NCBI GenBank assembly: GCA_903896505.1
Contig: CAITXU010000006.1
Location: forward strand, 1-60,305
Length of the DNA stretch: 60,305 bases
DNA from: an uncultured Verrucomicrobiota bacterium
GTDB taxonomy: Bacteria; Verrucomicrobiota; Verrucomicrobiia; Limisphaerales; UBA9464
Direction of reading: 5' to 3'
Shown: positions 37,877 through 46,529 of the stretch, piece after piece
Layout: the number at the start of each line of letters is the position of its first letter
How positions within the stretch are numbered: position 1 is the stretch's first letter
Notes under the pieces: generated by a model
Databases searched by the model: none
The model's input: only the letters and a program-made list of their open reading frames with translations
Told to the model about the DNA's origin: nothing
Translations under genes and position numbers: made by a program

Positions 37877-40498
37877 TCAATCCACAAAGGAAAACTCATT
37901 GGCGGCGAGCAGCGAGTGCGCCGCCTCCTGCCAAGCCTGTTCCCGGGCTGTTTCGTCCCCGGTTCGAACGAATCGCAAAATCCGATCCAGCTCGGCGGGA
38001 CCGGGTTCGCGGGACAACACGCGGCGGTAAAGCTCTCTAACCCGCAGGGCCTCATCCTCGCCTGCGGTTTTGCCGGTGAGCGCCGCCAGCGCCTTCGCGC
38101 GGTCCTGGACAAACTCGGAGTTCAGGGCAAACAGGGCCTGCTGGGGCACGGTGGTGTCGGGGCGCCGGGCCGTGCAGGAGCTGGGGTTGGCCGCATCGAA
38201 GGTGCTTGACAGGTTCGACACGATGTCACGGTTCACAAAGGAATAAATGCTCCGACGCAATGCCTCGGGTTGGCCCTGGCGATCGAACGGCCTCCCGCCC
38301 ATGGCCAGGTCGAGTTCGCCGGAGGCGCACAGCATCGAATCGAGCATCGCCTCCATCTCGAGCCGGCGGGTCGGCATCCGCCACCAAAGCTGGTTGTCGG
38401 GGTCCGCATTCCTGGCCGTCTCATTCTCCACCGCCCCCTGAGCATAAACCGCGGATAGCATGATGCGGCGGTGCAGTCGTTTGATAGAGCCGCCCTCCGC
38501 CGCGAAGACGGTCGCCAGATGGTCGAGCAGCTCCGGATGCGTCGGACGGCTGCCGCGCGTTCCCCAGTCGTCGGGCGTCCGGACCAATCCCTGGCCGAAA
38601 TGATGCTGCCAGACCCAGTTCACCAGGACCCGGCGCGTGAGGGGATTATCGGGGGAGGTCACTGCGCGCGCCAGGCCGAGCCGGCGGGCGCCATCCGGGA
38701 AGGGTTCTGAGTCCGCCTGCCGCAGCACGGACAGGAACTGCGGCTTTACGGCCTCGCCCCGGGCGAGTGGATTACCCCGCATCAGGACATGGAATGTCGC
38801 GGGAGCTGTGGCCTCTTTTAGCACCATGGCGCGTGCCGGAGACCCGGCAGCGCTCAGGTGCAGCTCGTGGATGGCTCCCCGACGCCCGGACAGGGTATCG
38901 TTGACAGTCCGATTCAGAAGGCTCGATGCGACTGCGTCCGGCACCGCAGTTGGGGTGTTCCCACCGTACAGGTGACGTCGCAGCTGCCGGACGACCGGGC
39001 TGTTGATCTCGAGCTGACGTGGATCTTCGTCCGGGATAATTTCGGCCCCGGGAACAGCCTCGGCGGAAGCCGTCATGAGCGCCTTCAGCCACGCCTGCTG
39101 CACGGCCGCAAAAAGGTCTCCGTAAGCGTCCGCCACCTCCACCATCGACTTGCGGGGCATCCGCCCGATGGCTTCCAGCACCCGGGGATTCCATCGGGGG
39201 GCTTCGGCGGCGAGGCGGTGCAGGTCTTTGAGAGCGGCGGCGTCTCCGTTCTCCTTTTGAAAGGCAGCCAGCAAGTTCGTGCAGGCCCCCTCAAACCCGT
39301 CCGCCTTCAGCCGGGACAAACGCACCCAGGGTCCGAACACCGGATCGGTGTCGGGCATCCCCGCGAGGTAATCCCGCCAGCGGTTGAGCACCAACGGGCG
39401 GATGTCGTCGGTGCGATAGGAGAGGAACTCGGTCGAGACATCCTGCTCCGGAACGCCCTTGGCGATCTCGCGCAGGTAAAGTCCCACCTGCATGCGCAGA
39501 CGCCCGCGCATCACCTCGTTCTGCTCCGCAGCCATGTCGTCGTAACGGGTCTGGAGGCGCACCAACTCCCGTTGGTATTCACGACGGGAGTCATCGGTCG
39601 TCGCGGAATCGATCACCGGCAGGGAATCAGGCGCGCTGCTGGCGGCCAGGGAGGCGTAGAGGGAATAGTAATCCCGCGTGGAAATGGCATCGAACTTATG
39701 GTCGTGGCATCGGGCACAGGCCACGGTGAGGCCCATCAAGCCCCGGGAAATCACGTCGATCTGGTCGTCGATCACGTCATGCCGGTTGCGGTATTGCATG
39801 CCGACGGTGAGGAACCCAAGCGCCGCCAGCGCGGGATCATTGTCGTTCAACCCCAATTGGTCCGCGGCGATCTGCTCGGTCACAAATCGGTCGTACAGCA
39901 GGTCGGCATTGAAGGCGCGGATAACGTAATCCCGGTAGGTGTAGGAAAACGGAAACCGGGTAAATCCGATGGCGCTTCCCCCGTGGGTGTCGGCGTAGCG
40001 GGCGAGGTCCAACCAGTGACGACCCCATCGTTCGCCATAACGGGGGGAATCCAGTAGGCGGTCCAGCACCTTCTCCCGGGCATTCGGACTTTGGTCCGCC
40101 AGGAAATCCCGGACCTCCGCCCAGGTTGGGGGCAAACCGGTGAGGTCAAAGGTGGCGCGTCGAATCCACTCCCGCGGCGAGGCTGGGGGCGAGAGGGAGA
40201 GACCGCGGGATTGGAGCGCCGAGACGATGAACCGGTCAATGTCGGTGAGCGAGGGGTCCGCGCTCGGGGGAAGGGAAGGGTTTCCCACCGGTTGGTAGGC
40301 CCAGTGGTTGGTGCCGGGTCCTGCGGGCAGGGCGGCCTTGAGCGGCCCGACGGCCAGCAACCATCCCACCGCCAAAACGCCGAGGATTGGGCGGAACGTT
40401 TGCCGGAGGCCCATGCCTGGCCATCGGCATGGACTGCAGGGGTTCTGGCTGCAGCTGGGGCTCATCGGGGAAAATGTGTCTGGGAAATGAGCTCCCAT
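37877..40498 (-). CDS. DUF1549/DUF1553 cytochrome-like protein
   Basis: An 873-residue exported protein. DUF1549 (DIDRFIVSALQSRGLSLSPP, RATFDLTGLPPTWAEV, SPRYGERWGRHWLDLARYAD) includes the heme-type motif CARCH at residues 261-265. DUF1553 forms the C-terminal half (DNPLTRRVLVNWVWQHHFGQ, QQALFALNSEFVQDRAKALA). An N-terminal PSCyt1 domain seen in longer relatives is absent. ATG 40498 is chosen because GGAGG lies four bases upstream; an internal ATG at 40414 would give a more compact signal peptide. It precedes and is probably co-transcribed with the DUF1501 gene. Confidence 0.9.
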   Translation of the reverse strand: MGAHFPDTFSPMSPSCSQNPCSPCRWPGMGLRQTFRPILGVLAVGWLLAVGPLKAALPAGPGTNHWAYQPVGNPSLPPSADPSLTDIDRFIVSALQSRGLSLSPPASPREWIRRATFDLTGLPPTWAEVRDFLADQSPNAREKVLDRLLDSPRYGERWGRHWLDLARYADTHGGSAIGFTRFPFSYTYRDYVIRAFNADLLYDRFVTEQIAADQLGLNDNDPALAALGFLTVGMQYRNRHDVIDDQIDVISRGLMGLTVACARCHDHKFDAISTRDYYSLYASLAASSAPDSLPVIDSATTDDSRREYQRELVRLQTRYDDMAAEQNEVMRGRLRMQVGLYLREIAKGVPEQDVSTEFLSYRTDDIRPLVLNRWRDYLAGMPDTDPVFGPWVRLSRLKADGFEGACTNLLAAFQKENGDAAALKDLHRLAAEAPRWNPRVLEAIGRMPRKSMVEVADAYGDLFAAVQQAWLKALMTASAEAVPGAEIIPDEDPRQLEINSPVVRQLRRHLYGGNTPTAVPDAVASSLLNRTVNDTLSGRRGAIHELHLSAAGSPARAMVLKEATAPATFHVLMRGNPLARGEAVKPQFLSVLRQADSEPFPDGARRLGLARAVTSPDNPLTRRVLVNWVWQHHFGQGLVRTPDDWGTRGSRPTHPELLDHLATVFAAEGGSIKRLHRRIMLSAVYAQGAVENETARNADPDNQLWWRMPTRRLEMEAMLDSMLCASGELDLAMGGRPFDRQGQPEALRRSIYSFVNRDIVSNLSSTFDAANPSSCTARRPDTTVPQQALFALNSEFVQDRAKALAALTGKTAGEDEALRVRELYRRVLSREPGPAELDRILRFVRTGDETAREQAWQEAAHSLLAANEFSFVD

Positions 40499-40617
40499 CA
40501 AGCCTCCAGGCAGGGTGGCGACAGCAAATCCCCTTCAATGGATTGACCGGTATCTGCCTTCGAGATCGAACAAGCCGACAAGAAAGCCTGCTGCTCGCAC
40601 AACCCTTTGACAATCAA

Positions 40618-40646
40618 TGGAGCGGGTGAAAGAAATCGAACTCTCG
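40618..40646 (-). other. tRNA 3'-end fragment, possible attachment site (left)
   Basis: On the minus strand this reads as the T-arm, acceptor strand and CCA of a tRNA (TTCGAT loop, CACCCGC, TCCA). It matches 50114-50142 at 26 of 29 positions in the same orientation. No tRNA 5' half is present. It lies between the DUF1549 operon and the start of the accessory region. Confidence 0.5.
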
Positions 40647-40726
40647 ACCGGAGAGGTAGCTGCGAATCGGCGGCAAAATGTTCGCCCGCCTGTGTGCGTA
40701 AATCTCATGCAGGTGCGCGGATGGGC

Positions 40727-41212
40727 TCATGAGCTTCTGCGGGTTCGTCTTTTGGCGATAAGTGCGTCGATGAGAGCATCGCTGACGTGAAAGTTTGTGC
40801 TACGAAGTCGGGCTATCGCATCTTCAAAATCCACAAGCCCGCGCGTATCGGCGGCTTCAAGAATATTGAGCGTTCCCATCGCGGAGATACCGCAGCGTTC
40901 AGCGGCGAGTCTGCCACGCCGTTCATCGATCAGAATGGCGGGGATTTTCAATTCCAGTGCAAGAGAGATGGCATCGGTTTCACCTGGATCAAGTCCCATG
41001 CCGACACGAACACTCATGGGCCGACGAACGACAACCCACTGGGGCAAATCAGCAAGCCATCGAGCGACCTCTTGAGGGGCGCGGGGATGTCGAAGTTCGG
41101 CGAGTACGGACGGCGGAATCAGTATCTGAGTGAAAAGCTTTGGGAGGACGTCGAGTGCGTCAATGAGACAGAGATAGCTGATGGGCGACGTGTCGGATAC
41201 GACCGTGATCAC
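40727..41212 (-). CDS. DUF3368 PIN-domain toxin
   Basis: A 161-residue PIN-fold ribonuclease-like protein. The acidic residues sit in VVSDTSPISYL (Asp), LDPGETDAISLA (Glu, Asp) and ILIDERRGR (Asp), the DUF3368 pattern. It is encoded immediately after, and overlaps by 4 bp with, a UPF0175 protein, the usual antitoxin partner. As a toxin it would cut RNA when free. The position next to a tRNA fragment suits an addiction module on a mobile element. Confidence 0.85.
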   Translation of the reverse strand: MITVVSDTSPISYLCLIDALDVLPKLFTQILIPPSVLAELRHPRAPQEVARWLADLPQWVVVRRPMSVRVGMGLDPGETDAISLALELKIPAILIDERRGRLAAERCGISAMGTLNILEAADTRGLVDFEDAIARLRSTNFHVSDALIDALIAKRRTRRSS

Positions 41213-41472
41213 GACTCGATCAGGTTACGGAGTGCCGAGGAACCTCGTTGATGCTCCTCCATCGTCAGGGGAATTATGGCGTCGTGGCGCTTCAAAAACT
41301 CTTCAGTGTCGTAGTATGAAAGCCCCAATAGTTCGCCAACCTGACGGCGTGACAATCCAAGCGTTCGATACCCTTCGAGCGCAAAGATTTCCAAAGCGCG
41401 GCGACTGCTCCCGGGGCCATCAAGATGCAGGTGGCGGGCTATCGGGTCAGGTAGTTCAACGGTCACCAACAC
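41209..41472 (-). CDS. UPF0175 antitoxin
   Basis: An 87-residue protein with a helix-turn-helix-like core: SSRRALEIFALEGYRTLGLS followed by RRQVGELLGLSYYDTEEFLK. UPF0175 proteins usually precede DUF3368 PIN toxins and act as their antitoxin and autoregulator. The stop overlaps the toxin start by 4 bp, which supports coupled translation. Confidence 0.85.
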   Translation of the reverse strand: MLVTVELPDPIARHLHLDGPGSSRRALEIFALEGYRTLGLSRRQVGELLGLSYYDTEEFLKRHDAIIPLTMEEHQRGSSALRNLIES

Positions 41473-41554
41473 CCTGTGACGTTATTACGAAAATCAACGC
41501 TAGGCAAGCGGCGCAGTCGGACAACTGCCAGCGCCAGCACCAAATCAAATTGTC

Positions 41555-41776
41555 CTAGGTGTACCGAAAATTCCTTGCCACATAGGAGTACTTCGACCTT
41601 GAACGGTCCCCCCTCTTGAGTTCGGGTTGGCACGCCAGAACAATTGTCAGCGCGTCTCGAAGGTTTGCTTTGGCATCGTCCAGCGTCTTAACCTTCGAAA
41701 TGGTACCGGGGACCTCTTCCACGAAGCAGGTGTATCCGCCCTCCGGGGCCGAATCAAAAACCGCGGTCAATTTCAT
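41555..41776 (-). CDS. HicB-family protein (orphan)
   Basis: A 73-residue protein with the HicB partial RNase-H fold: MKLTAVFDSAPEGGYTCFVE, EVPGTISKVKTLDDAKANLR and DALTIVLACQPE. HicB proteins neutralise HicA mRNA interferases. No HicA (a small dsRBD-like protein) is encoded on either side, and the spacing to the next gene is only 80 bp. It could be a solitary antitoxin, or pair with a toxin elsewhere. Confidence 0.75.
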   Translation of the reverse strand: MKLTAVFDSAPEGGYTCFVEEVPGTISKVKTLDDAKANLRDALTIVLACQPELKRGDRSRSKYSYVARNFRYT

Positions 41777-41918
41777 AAAGCAACAAGGTCACCGGGCCAC
41801 TAACTTGGCAAGTCTTTCAGGGAACCTCCACCATTGAGCTACATCCGCCCGGTCGCGGAAGCCTGTAAATCAAAGGAATAAAGGAAGGCACTGCCATACT
41901 CGTAAGGAATGGCTTGGA

Positions 41919-42161
41919 TCATTCGGGGATTCGATCGTGCGGCTCAGGCTTAACCATCGGAGTCTTGGCGAGGATGGCGTTGATATCGACCTTCCTGCCG
42001 CGTTCAGCACGCTCATTTAGATAGCGCTCCGCATCGAGCGCGGAGAGCTTCTCGGCGAGCGCACTACTGACCAGTTGATTAACGGAAATTCCCTCGTCGC
42101 GGGCCAAACGCTTGGCGTGCTGATGAATGGATTTCGGAAGTCGAATACTCAATGTGCTCAT
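41919..42161 (-). CDS. Ribbon-helix-helix antitoxin, copy A
   Basis: An 80-residue protein with a ribbon-helix-helix fold: MSTLSIRLPKSIHQHAKRLA, RDEGISVNQLVSSALAEKLS, then a charged tail. It is of the HicB-like/CopG type used as a DNA-binding antitoxin. About 90% of residues match copy B at 45379-45621, and flanking bases on the 3' side match too. Its ATG overlaps (ATGA) the stop of a decayed PIN-like reading frame (42162-42290). No intact toxin accompanies it. Confidence 0.82.
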   Translation of the reverse strand: MSTLSIRLPKSIHQHAKRLARDEGISVNQLVSSALAEKLSALDAERYLNERAERGRKVDINAILAKTPMVKPEPHDRIPE

Positions 42162-42290
42162 AGGCTTGTGGATGGAATCAATGCGAGAAGTTGTGGTGGC
42201 GTGATGACCCGGGCACCCAAAGAAAGACCGCCATCGAACCCAGCCACCACTTTGGCATTTTGGGTAATACCAATCAGCAGTCAAGGGCAC
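42162..42290 (-). pseudogene. Decayed PIN-like toxin C-terminus
   Basis: On the minus strand the frame ending TGA at 42159-42161 reads LIGITQNAKVVAGFDGGLSL then GARVITPPQLLALIPSTSL. This resembles PIN-domain C-termini (Thr-x-Asn at the last acidic site, final VxTPxxLL). Upstream the frame meets TGA within about 40 codons; the rest is lost. Its stop shares bases with the start of the antitoxin gene. Confidence 0.4.
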
Positions 42291-42590
42291 GGGCAGCGGC
42301 CTGACGTGACGGGTGCGGAAGCCGTCGCCGATTTCTTCGGCCGGCTGGACTATCTGCCCCAGGTGGACCCATGGTCCGTATTTCAAGGTTGCTGGCCCAT
42401 CGGTCGGCACAGTACAAGGAAGCATGGTTGACCGTGTGTGGCGAATTCGAGGCATCCGCATCAGCTTCGGGGGAGGCTCACTCCCTGCACCTTGAGTTGT
42501 GGAGAAGAGACAAATGCCCAATCGTCACCTGGCCGGAAGAATTCAAAGTGGAGATATGACCAACAACTCAAAGGGAAAGGCGGCGTTGTC
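42291..42590. other. Intergenic region upstream of the pectate-lyase-fold gene
   Basis: I see no gene or repeat here. AAAGGGAAAGGCGG (42570-42583) is a fair ribosome-binding region for the ATG at 42591. Confidence 0.4.
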
Positions 42591-44201
42591 ATGAAATCCC
42601 CATGGCCAATGAGCAGAACGGTGCGGTCGGTATTGCGCCGCCCGGCATGGCTGCGTCCGGCCCTCACCGTTCTTGGCCTTTGTCTATTCGGATGGGGAAC
42701 GTCTGTTTGCCATGCCGCTGTCCCCGCGCGCATCTCCTACCAGGGGCAATTACGCGATCCGGATGGCCTTTTGGTAACCGATGGCAACTACACGATGGTC
42801 TTCAGTCTTTTTCCGCAGCCGGTCGGCGGGAACCAGCTGTGGAGTGAAACCAATTCGGTTTCCGTCAGCAAAGGCCTTTTCACCACGTCGCTGGGCTCAG
42901 TCGTTCCGCTCCCCGACGCGGCCTTTCAAGGGACAACCTGGCTGGAGGTTCGAGTCAATGGATCAACACTCAACCCAAGGACGCAGATCAATTCCTCGGG
43001 TTACGCGTTGCGCGCCCGAGTTGCCGAGACGATCGATGGTGCCGGGATTTTTAACGTCAGAAACTATGGCGCGGTGGGTGATGGGGTAAAGGATGACACA
43101 GCGGCTTTTGTCGCAGCCATCGCCGCCGGGCAAAATGGTCCCCGAGGGAGCCAGGTGGTTGTCCCGGCTGGGACCTATCTCATCAGCCGCACCCTGGAGT
43201 TGTCCGGCATCCTGCTGAATGGATTGCCGTCCGGAGGATGGGCTGGTGATTCAGAGCCTTTGCCGCGGATTGTGGTGGGCACTGCTTTCACCAATGGGCC
43301 GGTCATCAAGGCGCGAGGCAGCTCCTCGGTCAATGGACTGGCCTTCGATATGCCGCAACCGGCAGGGGGCGCCTACGTGGCGGGTCCCATCATCCTCATT
43401 TCGGGCGGTGGAGGAGTGCACCTGACCAACCTCCGAATGACCAGTCCCTACATTGGAATATCGACCGACACCAACATCAACACGGGGCGGGTTCAAATCG
43501 AAAACGTGTTTATCGTCAATCCCCGCAAGGTGGGCGTTTATTTAACACGCTCCTTTGATGTTTCGACCATCCGCAACGTGCATATTTGGAACAACAACGA
43601 AAACTACACGTTCAACAACGCCACCGGTTTCGTCCTGGCGAGAAATGATGAGGTTCGCCTGGACCATTGTTCGGTAGTGGCCTTGTACCAGGCCTATCAG
43701 TTTGTCAACGAAACCTACCGCGACGGGACTTCCGGGAACGCATGGGCCGGCATGTCCGATTGCATGAGCGATAGCTGCCAGTTTGGAATCCTGGTGAACG
43801 ACGTCAAGACGCTGCGGGTCACCGGCGGCCTCTATTGGAATCATTGGAGATGCCTCGATGTCGAAGGACCGGGGAACGTCATCGTCTCCGGGGCGGACCT
43901 GCAAAGCAACGGCGACTGTGCGCTCGTGGTCAATGGTGGCAGCAGTTTCACCATGACCGGCTGCGCGTTGCGAAAGTCGGGGTCGTCCTGGCCAACGATC
44001 TACAAAGCAAGACTTTCCGGGGGCGCAAGTGCCGTTGTCGCCAACTGCACTTTTGACAACCTGAGCAGTGGCATCACCATCAGCCCGGCCATGACCAACT
44101 TCATTGTGATGGGAAACATTTTCCAACATAGCACCAATACCGCCATCAACAACATGGCGGGTGTGAGTCCCCAAAAACTCATCAATAACAATACGCAATA
44201 A
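42591..44201 (+). CDS. Exported pectate-lyase-superfamily beta-helix protein
   Basis: A 536-residue secreted protein. A long signal peptide (LRPALTVLGLCLFGWGTSVC plus HAA) precedes a domain of about 120 residues (ISYQGQLRDPDGLLVTDGNY, FTTSLGSVVPLPDAAFQGT) common at the N-terminus of exported Verrucomicrobia proteins. The remainder is a right-handed beta-helix of the Pectate_lyase_3 type, starting FNVRNYGAVGDGVKDDTAAF and running through repeated VRLDHCSVVALYQAYQF-type coils. It would bind or cleave a polysaccharide. It is followed after 31 bp by an Ig-like exported protein. Confidence 0.85.
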   Translation: MKSPWPMSRTVRSVLRRPAWLRPALTVLGLCLFGWGTSVCHAAVPARISYQGQLRDPDGLLVTDGNYTMVFSLFPQPVGGNQLWSETNSVSVSKGLFTTSLGSVVPLPDAAFQGTTWLEVRVNGSTLNPRTQINSSGYALRARVAETIDGAGIFNVRNYGAVGDGVKDDTAAFVAAIAAGQNGPRGSQVVVPAGTYLISRTLELSGILLNGLPSGGWAGDSEPLPRIVVGTAFTNGPVIKARGSSSVNGLAFDMPQPAGGAYVAGPIILISGGGGVHLTNLRMTSPYIGISTDTNINTGRVQIENVFIVNPRKVGVYLTRSFDVSTIRNVHIWNNNENYTFNNATGFVLARNDEVRLDHCSVVALYQAYQFVNETYRDGTSGNAWAGMSDCMSDSCQFGILVNDVKTLRVTGGLYWNHWRCLDVEGPGNVIVSGADLQSNGDCALVVNGGSSFTMTGCALRKSGSSWPTIYKARLSGGASAVVANCTFDNLSSGITISPAMTNFIVMGNIFQHSTNTAINNMAGVSPQKLINNNTQ

Positions 44202-44232
44202 AGTCCAGGAAACCCGCCCCCGCCGAAAACGT

Positions 44233-45225
44233 ATGCCTCCCGCCGACTTCCCCAATGGCCGACGCATGTTGCGCGCATGGGGTCTCGGGATATCATGCAG
44301 CCTGCTTTGGGCGATCCGGACCTTAGCCCAGCCAATGACGCTCAGCTGGCAAACGTTTGGAGAGGGTGGCGGCGCGATTTCAAGTGAGGCCTATCAAATC
44401 ATAGCGACGATCGGTCAAGCGGACGCAGGCTCCGTGATGACGAACAGCTCATTTTCGCTGGCAGGCGGATTTTGGGTCGATCTGGAGGGGGCTGCCATCG
44501 TCTCGGTTACCTCGATTCCATCCAACCGGTTGTGTTGCCCCGCCAGCTCTCCCACGCTCAGGGTTGTGGCCAACGGAACGCCACCCCTCGCTTTTCAGTG
44601 GCGCCGAAACGGAGCGGACCTGGTGGATGGCCCCGGCATATCCGGTGCAACCAGTAGCAATCTCACGCTCGTTGCGGTTTCTCCGGAGGGCGGGGGCTCG
44701 TTCAACGTGAAGGTTAAAAACGCTTACGGCAACGTCACGAGCTCTCCGGTCAACCTGGTCGTCACCTCAAAACCGAGTCTTGCGGTCCCGTTGGTTGTGA
44801 ATGGCTCCATCGGTGGAGCCACTTTGTTGGATGGTGGCTGTGGTTACGCAAACGGGCCTCAGATATCCTTCACGGACGTTGGAGGTAGAGGAGCCCTCGC
44901 TTACGCCAATATTCTGAATGGGAGTGTCACCGACATTCACATGGTGAGTGGTGGCGCCGGGTATTCCACGAACACCCTCCTCGCCATCGAGCCCCCGGTT
45001 TATCCGCGTTTGATGATCGCACTTGGACCTTCGAATGGGCTCCAGCTCGAAGCCGCCGATTTGATGGCCGGGCAAACCTATCAGCTGAAAGCCTCAACCA
45101 ACGACTTCTCCCATTGGGCTGGGCTGGGTGATTTCATCGTTGGGGACACGACTTGGCAATTCACGAACGCCTGGAGCATTTCAGCGACCAACCGATCGTT
45201 CTTCCAGTTGCAATGGTCCCAGTAG
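44233..45225 (+). CDS. Exported Ig-like protein
   Basis: A 330-residue exported protein. The signal peptide (LGISCSLLWAIRTLAQPMTL) leads into SWQTFGEGGGAISSEAYQII and GQADAGSVMTNSSFSLAGGFW, a motif repeated at the N-terminus of many Verrucomicrobia exported proteins. An Ig-like domain follows (PPLAFQWRRNGADLVDG, then NLTLVAVSPEGGGSFNVKVK). There is no membrane anchor or CTERM tail. It is probably the operon partner of the pectate-lyase-fold protein. Confidence 0.75.
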   Translation: MPPADFPNGRRMLRAWGLGISCSLLWAIRTLAQPMTLSWQTFGEGGGAISSEAYQIIATIGQADAGSVMTNSSFSLAGGFWVDLEGAAIVSVTSIPSNRLCCPASSPTLRVVANGTPPLAFQWRRNGADLVDGPGISGATSSNLTLVAVSPEGGGSFNVKVKNAYGNVTSSPVNLVVTSKPSLAVPLVVNGSIGGATLLDGGCGYANGPQISFTDVGGRGALAYANILNGSVTDIHMVSGGAGYSTNTLLAIEPPVYPRLMIALGPSNGLQLEAADLMAGQTYQLKASTNDFSHWAGLGDFIVGDTTWQFTNAWSISATNRSFFQLQWSQ

Positions 45226-45378
45226 TGTATCCCGCCACTTGACCGAAGGTTTGCAACAATGCCCGGGTCTCGGCTAGAGTCGGAAGTGTCACAAGTGGAA
45301 ACCGAGTTCACTTCTTTGGAGTCCGAGTTTGTTTAGACCAAATTTGCATCCTAACGTTGTATCATTAAGCGATTGCGG

Positions 45379-45621
45379 TCATTCGGGAATTCGATCGTTT
45401 GGCTCGGGCTCAACCGTCGGCGTTTTGGCGAGGATTGCCTCAATATCGACCTTTTTGCCACGTTCGGCACGCTCATTTAAATAGCGCTCCGCATCGAGCG
45501 CGGAGAGCTTCTCGGCGAGCGCACTACTGACCAGTTGATTAACGGAAAGTCCCTCGTCGCGGGCCAAACGCTTGGCGTGCTGATGAATGGATTTCGGAAG
45601 TCGAACGCTCAGGGTGCTCAT
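45379..45621 (-). CDS. Ribbon-helix-helix antitoxin, copy B
   Basis: An 80-residue twin of copy A (MSTLSVRLPKSIHQHAKRLA, RDEGLSVNQLVSSALAEKLS), differing at about seven residues. Its ATG overlaps by 4 bp the stop of a TIGR03067 protein gene, so it now has a new upstream partner. No toxin is adjacent. The two copies bracket the two exported-protein genes at 42.6-45.2 kb in direct orientation. Confidence 0.82.
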   Translation of the reverse strand: MSTLSVRLPKSIHQHAKRLARDEGLSVNQLVSSALAEKLSALDAERYLNERAERGKKVDIEAILAKTPTVEPEPNDRIPE

Positions 45622-46223
45622 AGGCTATCCTTCTTTTGAGGTTGGACCTTCCGGAGTTCGAATCGAGTCAGTCCGTTGTTTCCATTGGATTCAAAGCTCT
45701 TCGGCACCTCATCGCCGCCCCCCGTGGCAATGGTCAATATCCCGTCCTCAATCTTGAAGATGGCGAAGACCACCTGGCCGATGCTACTGGGCGTCGGGCA
45801 ATCTTTGATGGTGGCGTGTAACTGCTTTGGGTCGGTGCCTGCAGGCAGGGTAATGGTCGTCTCAAACCAAAAATTCGTGTCCCGGTGAAAATGGAATGAA
45901 TTGCCGGTAATCGTGATGGTGATTTTTTCCTGCGACGGAGGGGGAGGTTCAGACGAAGGGGGACTTCCCAAAAACCCGGTGTTCCCCAAAGCCAATTCCG
46001 TTACATCGGGCTTTCGTTGGCTGGTTGCCTGGGAATCAGGTTTTTTAGAACTCCCCGGATCGCCCAAGGCGACTCCCTCCCAGGTTCCCTGGAGAAGTTG
46101 CAGATCGGCATGGATGGGTTGATGGGCAGCGCCTTTGACGGTGGCGCTGGGTTGATCGCCTGCATGGGCGCCGAAATAGGCGACGACGCAGACAACGGGG
46201 AGGAGAGGTTGAAATAGTCTCAT
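45618..46223 (-). CDS. TIGR03067-type exported protein
   Basis: A 201-residue exported protein. After a signal peptide (MRLFQPLLPVVCVVAYFGAH) the sequence DLQLLQGTWEGVALGD, KITITITGNSFHFHRD and IFKIEDGILTIATGGGDEVP matches the TIGR03067 family of planctomycete and verrucomicrobial secreted proteins of unknown function. A Pro/Ser-rich insertion (GSPPSSEPPPPSQEK) interrupts the family fold. ATG 46223 is chosen over the upstream frame extension because it starts the signal peptide. The stop overlaps the antitoxin start. Confidence 0.75.
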   Translation of the reverse strand: MRLFQPLLPVVCVVAYFGAHAGDQPSATVKGAAHQPIHADLQLLQGTWEGVALGDPGSSKKPDSQATSQRKPDVTELALGNTGFLGSPPSSEPPPPSQEKITITITGNSFHFHRDTNFWFETTITLPAGTDPKQLHATIKDCPTPSSIGQVVFAIFKIEDGILTIATGGGDEVPKSFESNGNNGLTRFELRKVQPQKKDSL

Positions 46224-46529
46224 GGCTTGCAGCGTCAGACGGGTGAATCGGTTGGGCGTTAGAAGTTCATGGGTAGGGAACACCTCCAAAATCGGACGTG
46301 AATCGAGACCATGAACCTGGTGAGCAGACCGGCGGCCGCGCGACGTAGCGCAGGTTTCCAAACCTGCCGTATCGCGGGCCTCCAGGCCTGCCGGGCCTTA
46401 GGGCGAACCGGAGTCCTTCGGAACGTGGCACGGCGCAGCCGACTGGAATGTCTGCGCTACGGCGTGAAGGTTGGCTCATGGATCGTAAATGGTCCGTTGA
46501 TACGGGGCGCGAAGCAACCCCGGACCGAA
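46224..46529. repeat. Dispersed repeats ahead of a small hypothetical gene
   Basis: Positions about 46330-46400 (GCGCAGGTTTCCAAACCTGC and CGGGCCTCCAGGCCTGCCGG) contain two short palindromes typical of dispersed repeats in this phylum. About 46447-46480 (TGCGCTACGGCGTGAAGGTT) matches 295-325. Reading frames that cross this block are unlikely to be coding. Confidence 0.55.

Noticed and set aside
38858..40057. Antisense open frame of 399 codons inside the DUF1549 gene
   Set aside because: Shadow frame in a GC-rich gene; composition is not protein-like and no start signals are seen.
40618..40690. Complete tRNA gene on the minus strand
   Set aside because: The 5' half does not form acceptor, D or anticodon arms; only the T-arm and acceptor 3' strand match a tRNA.
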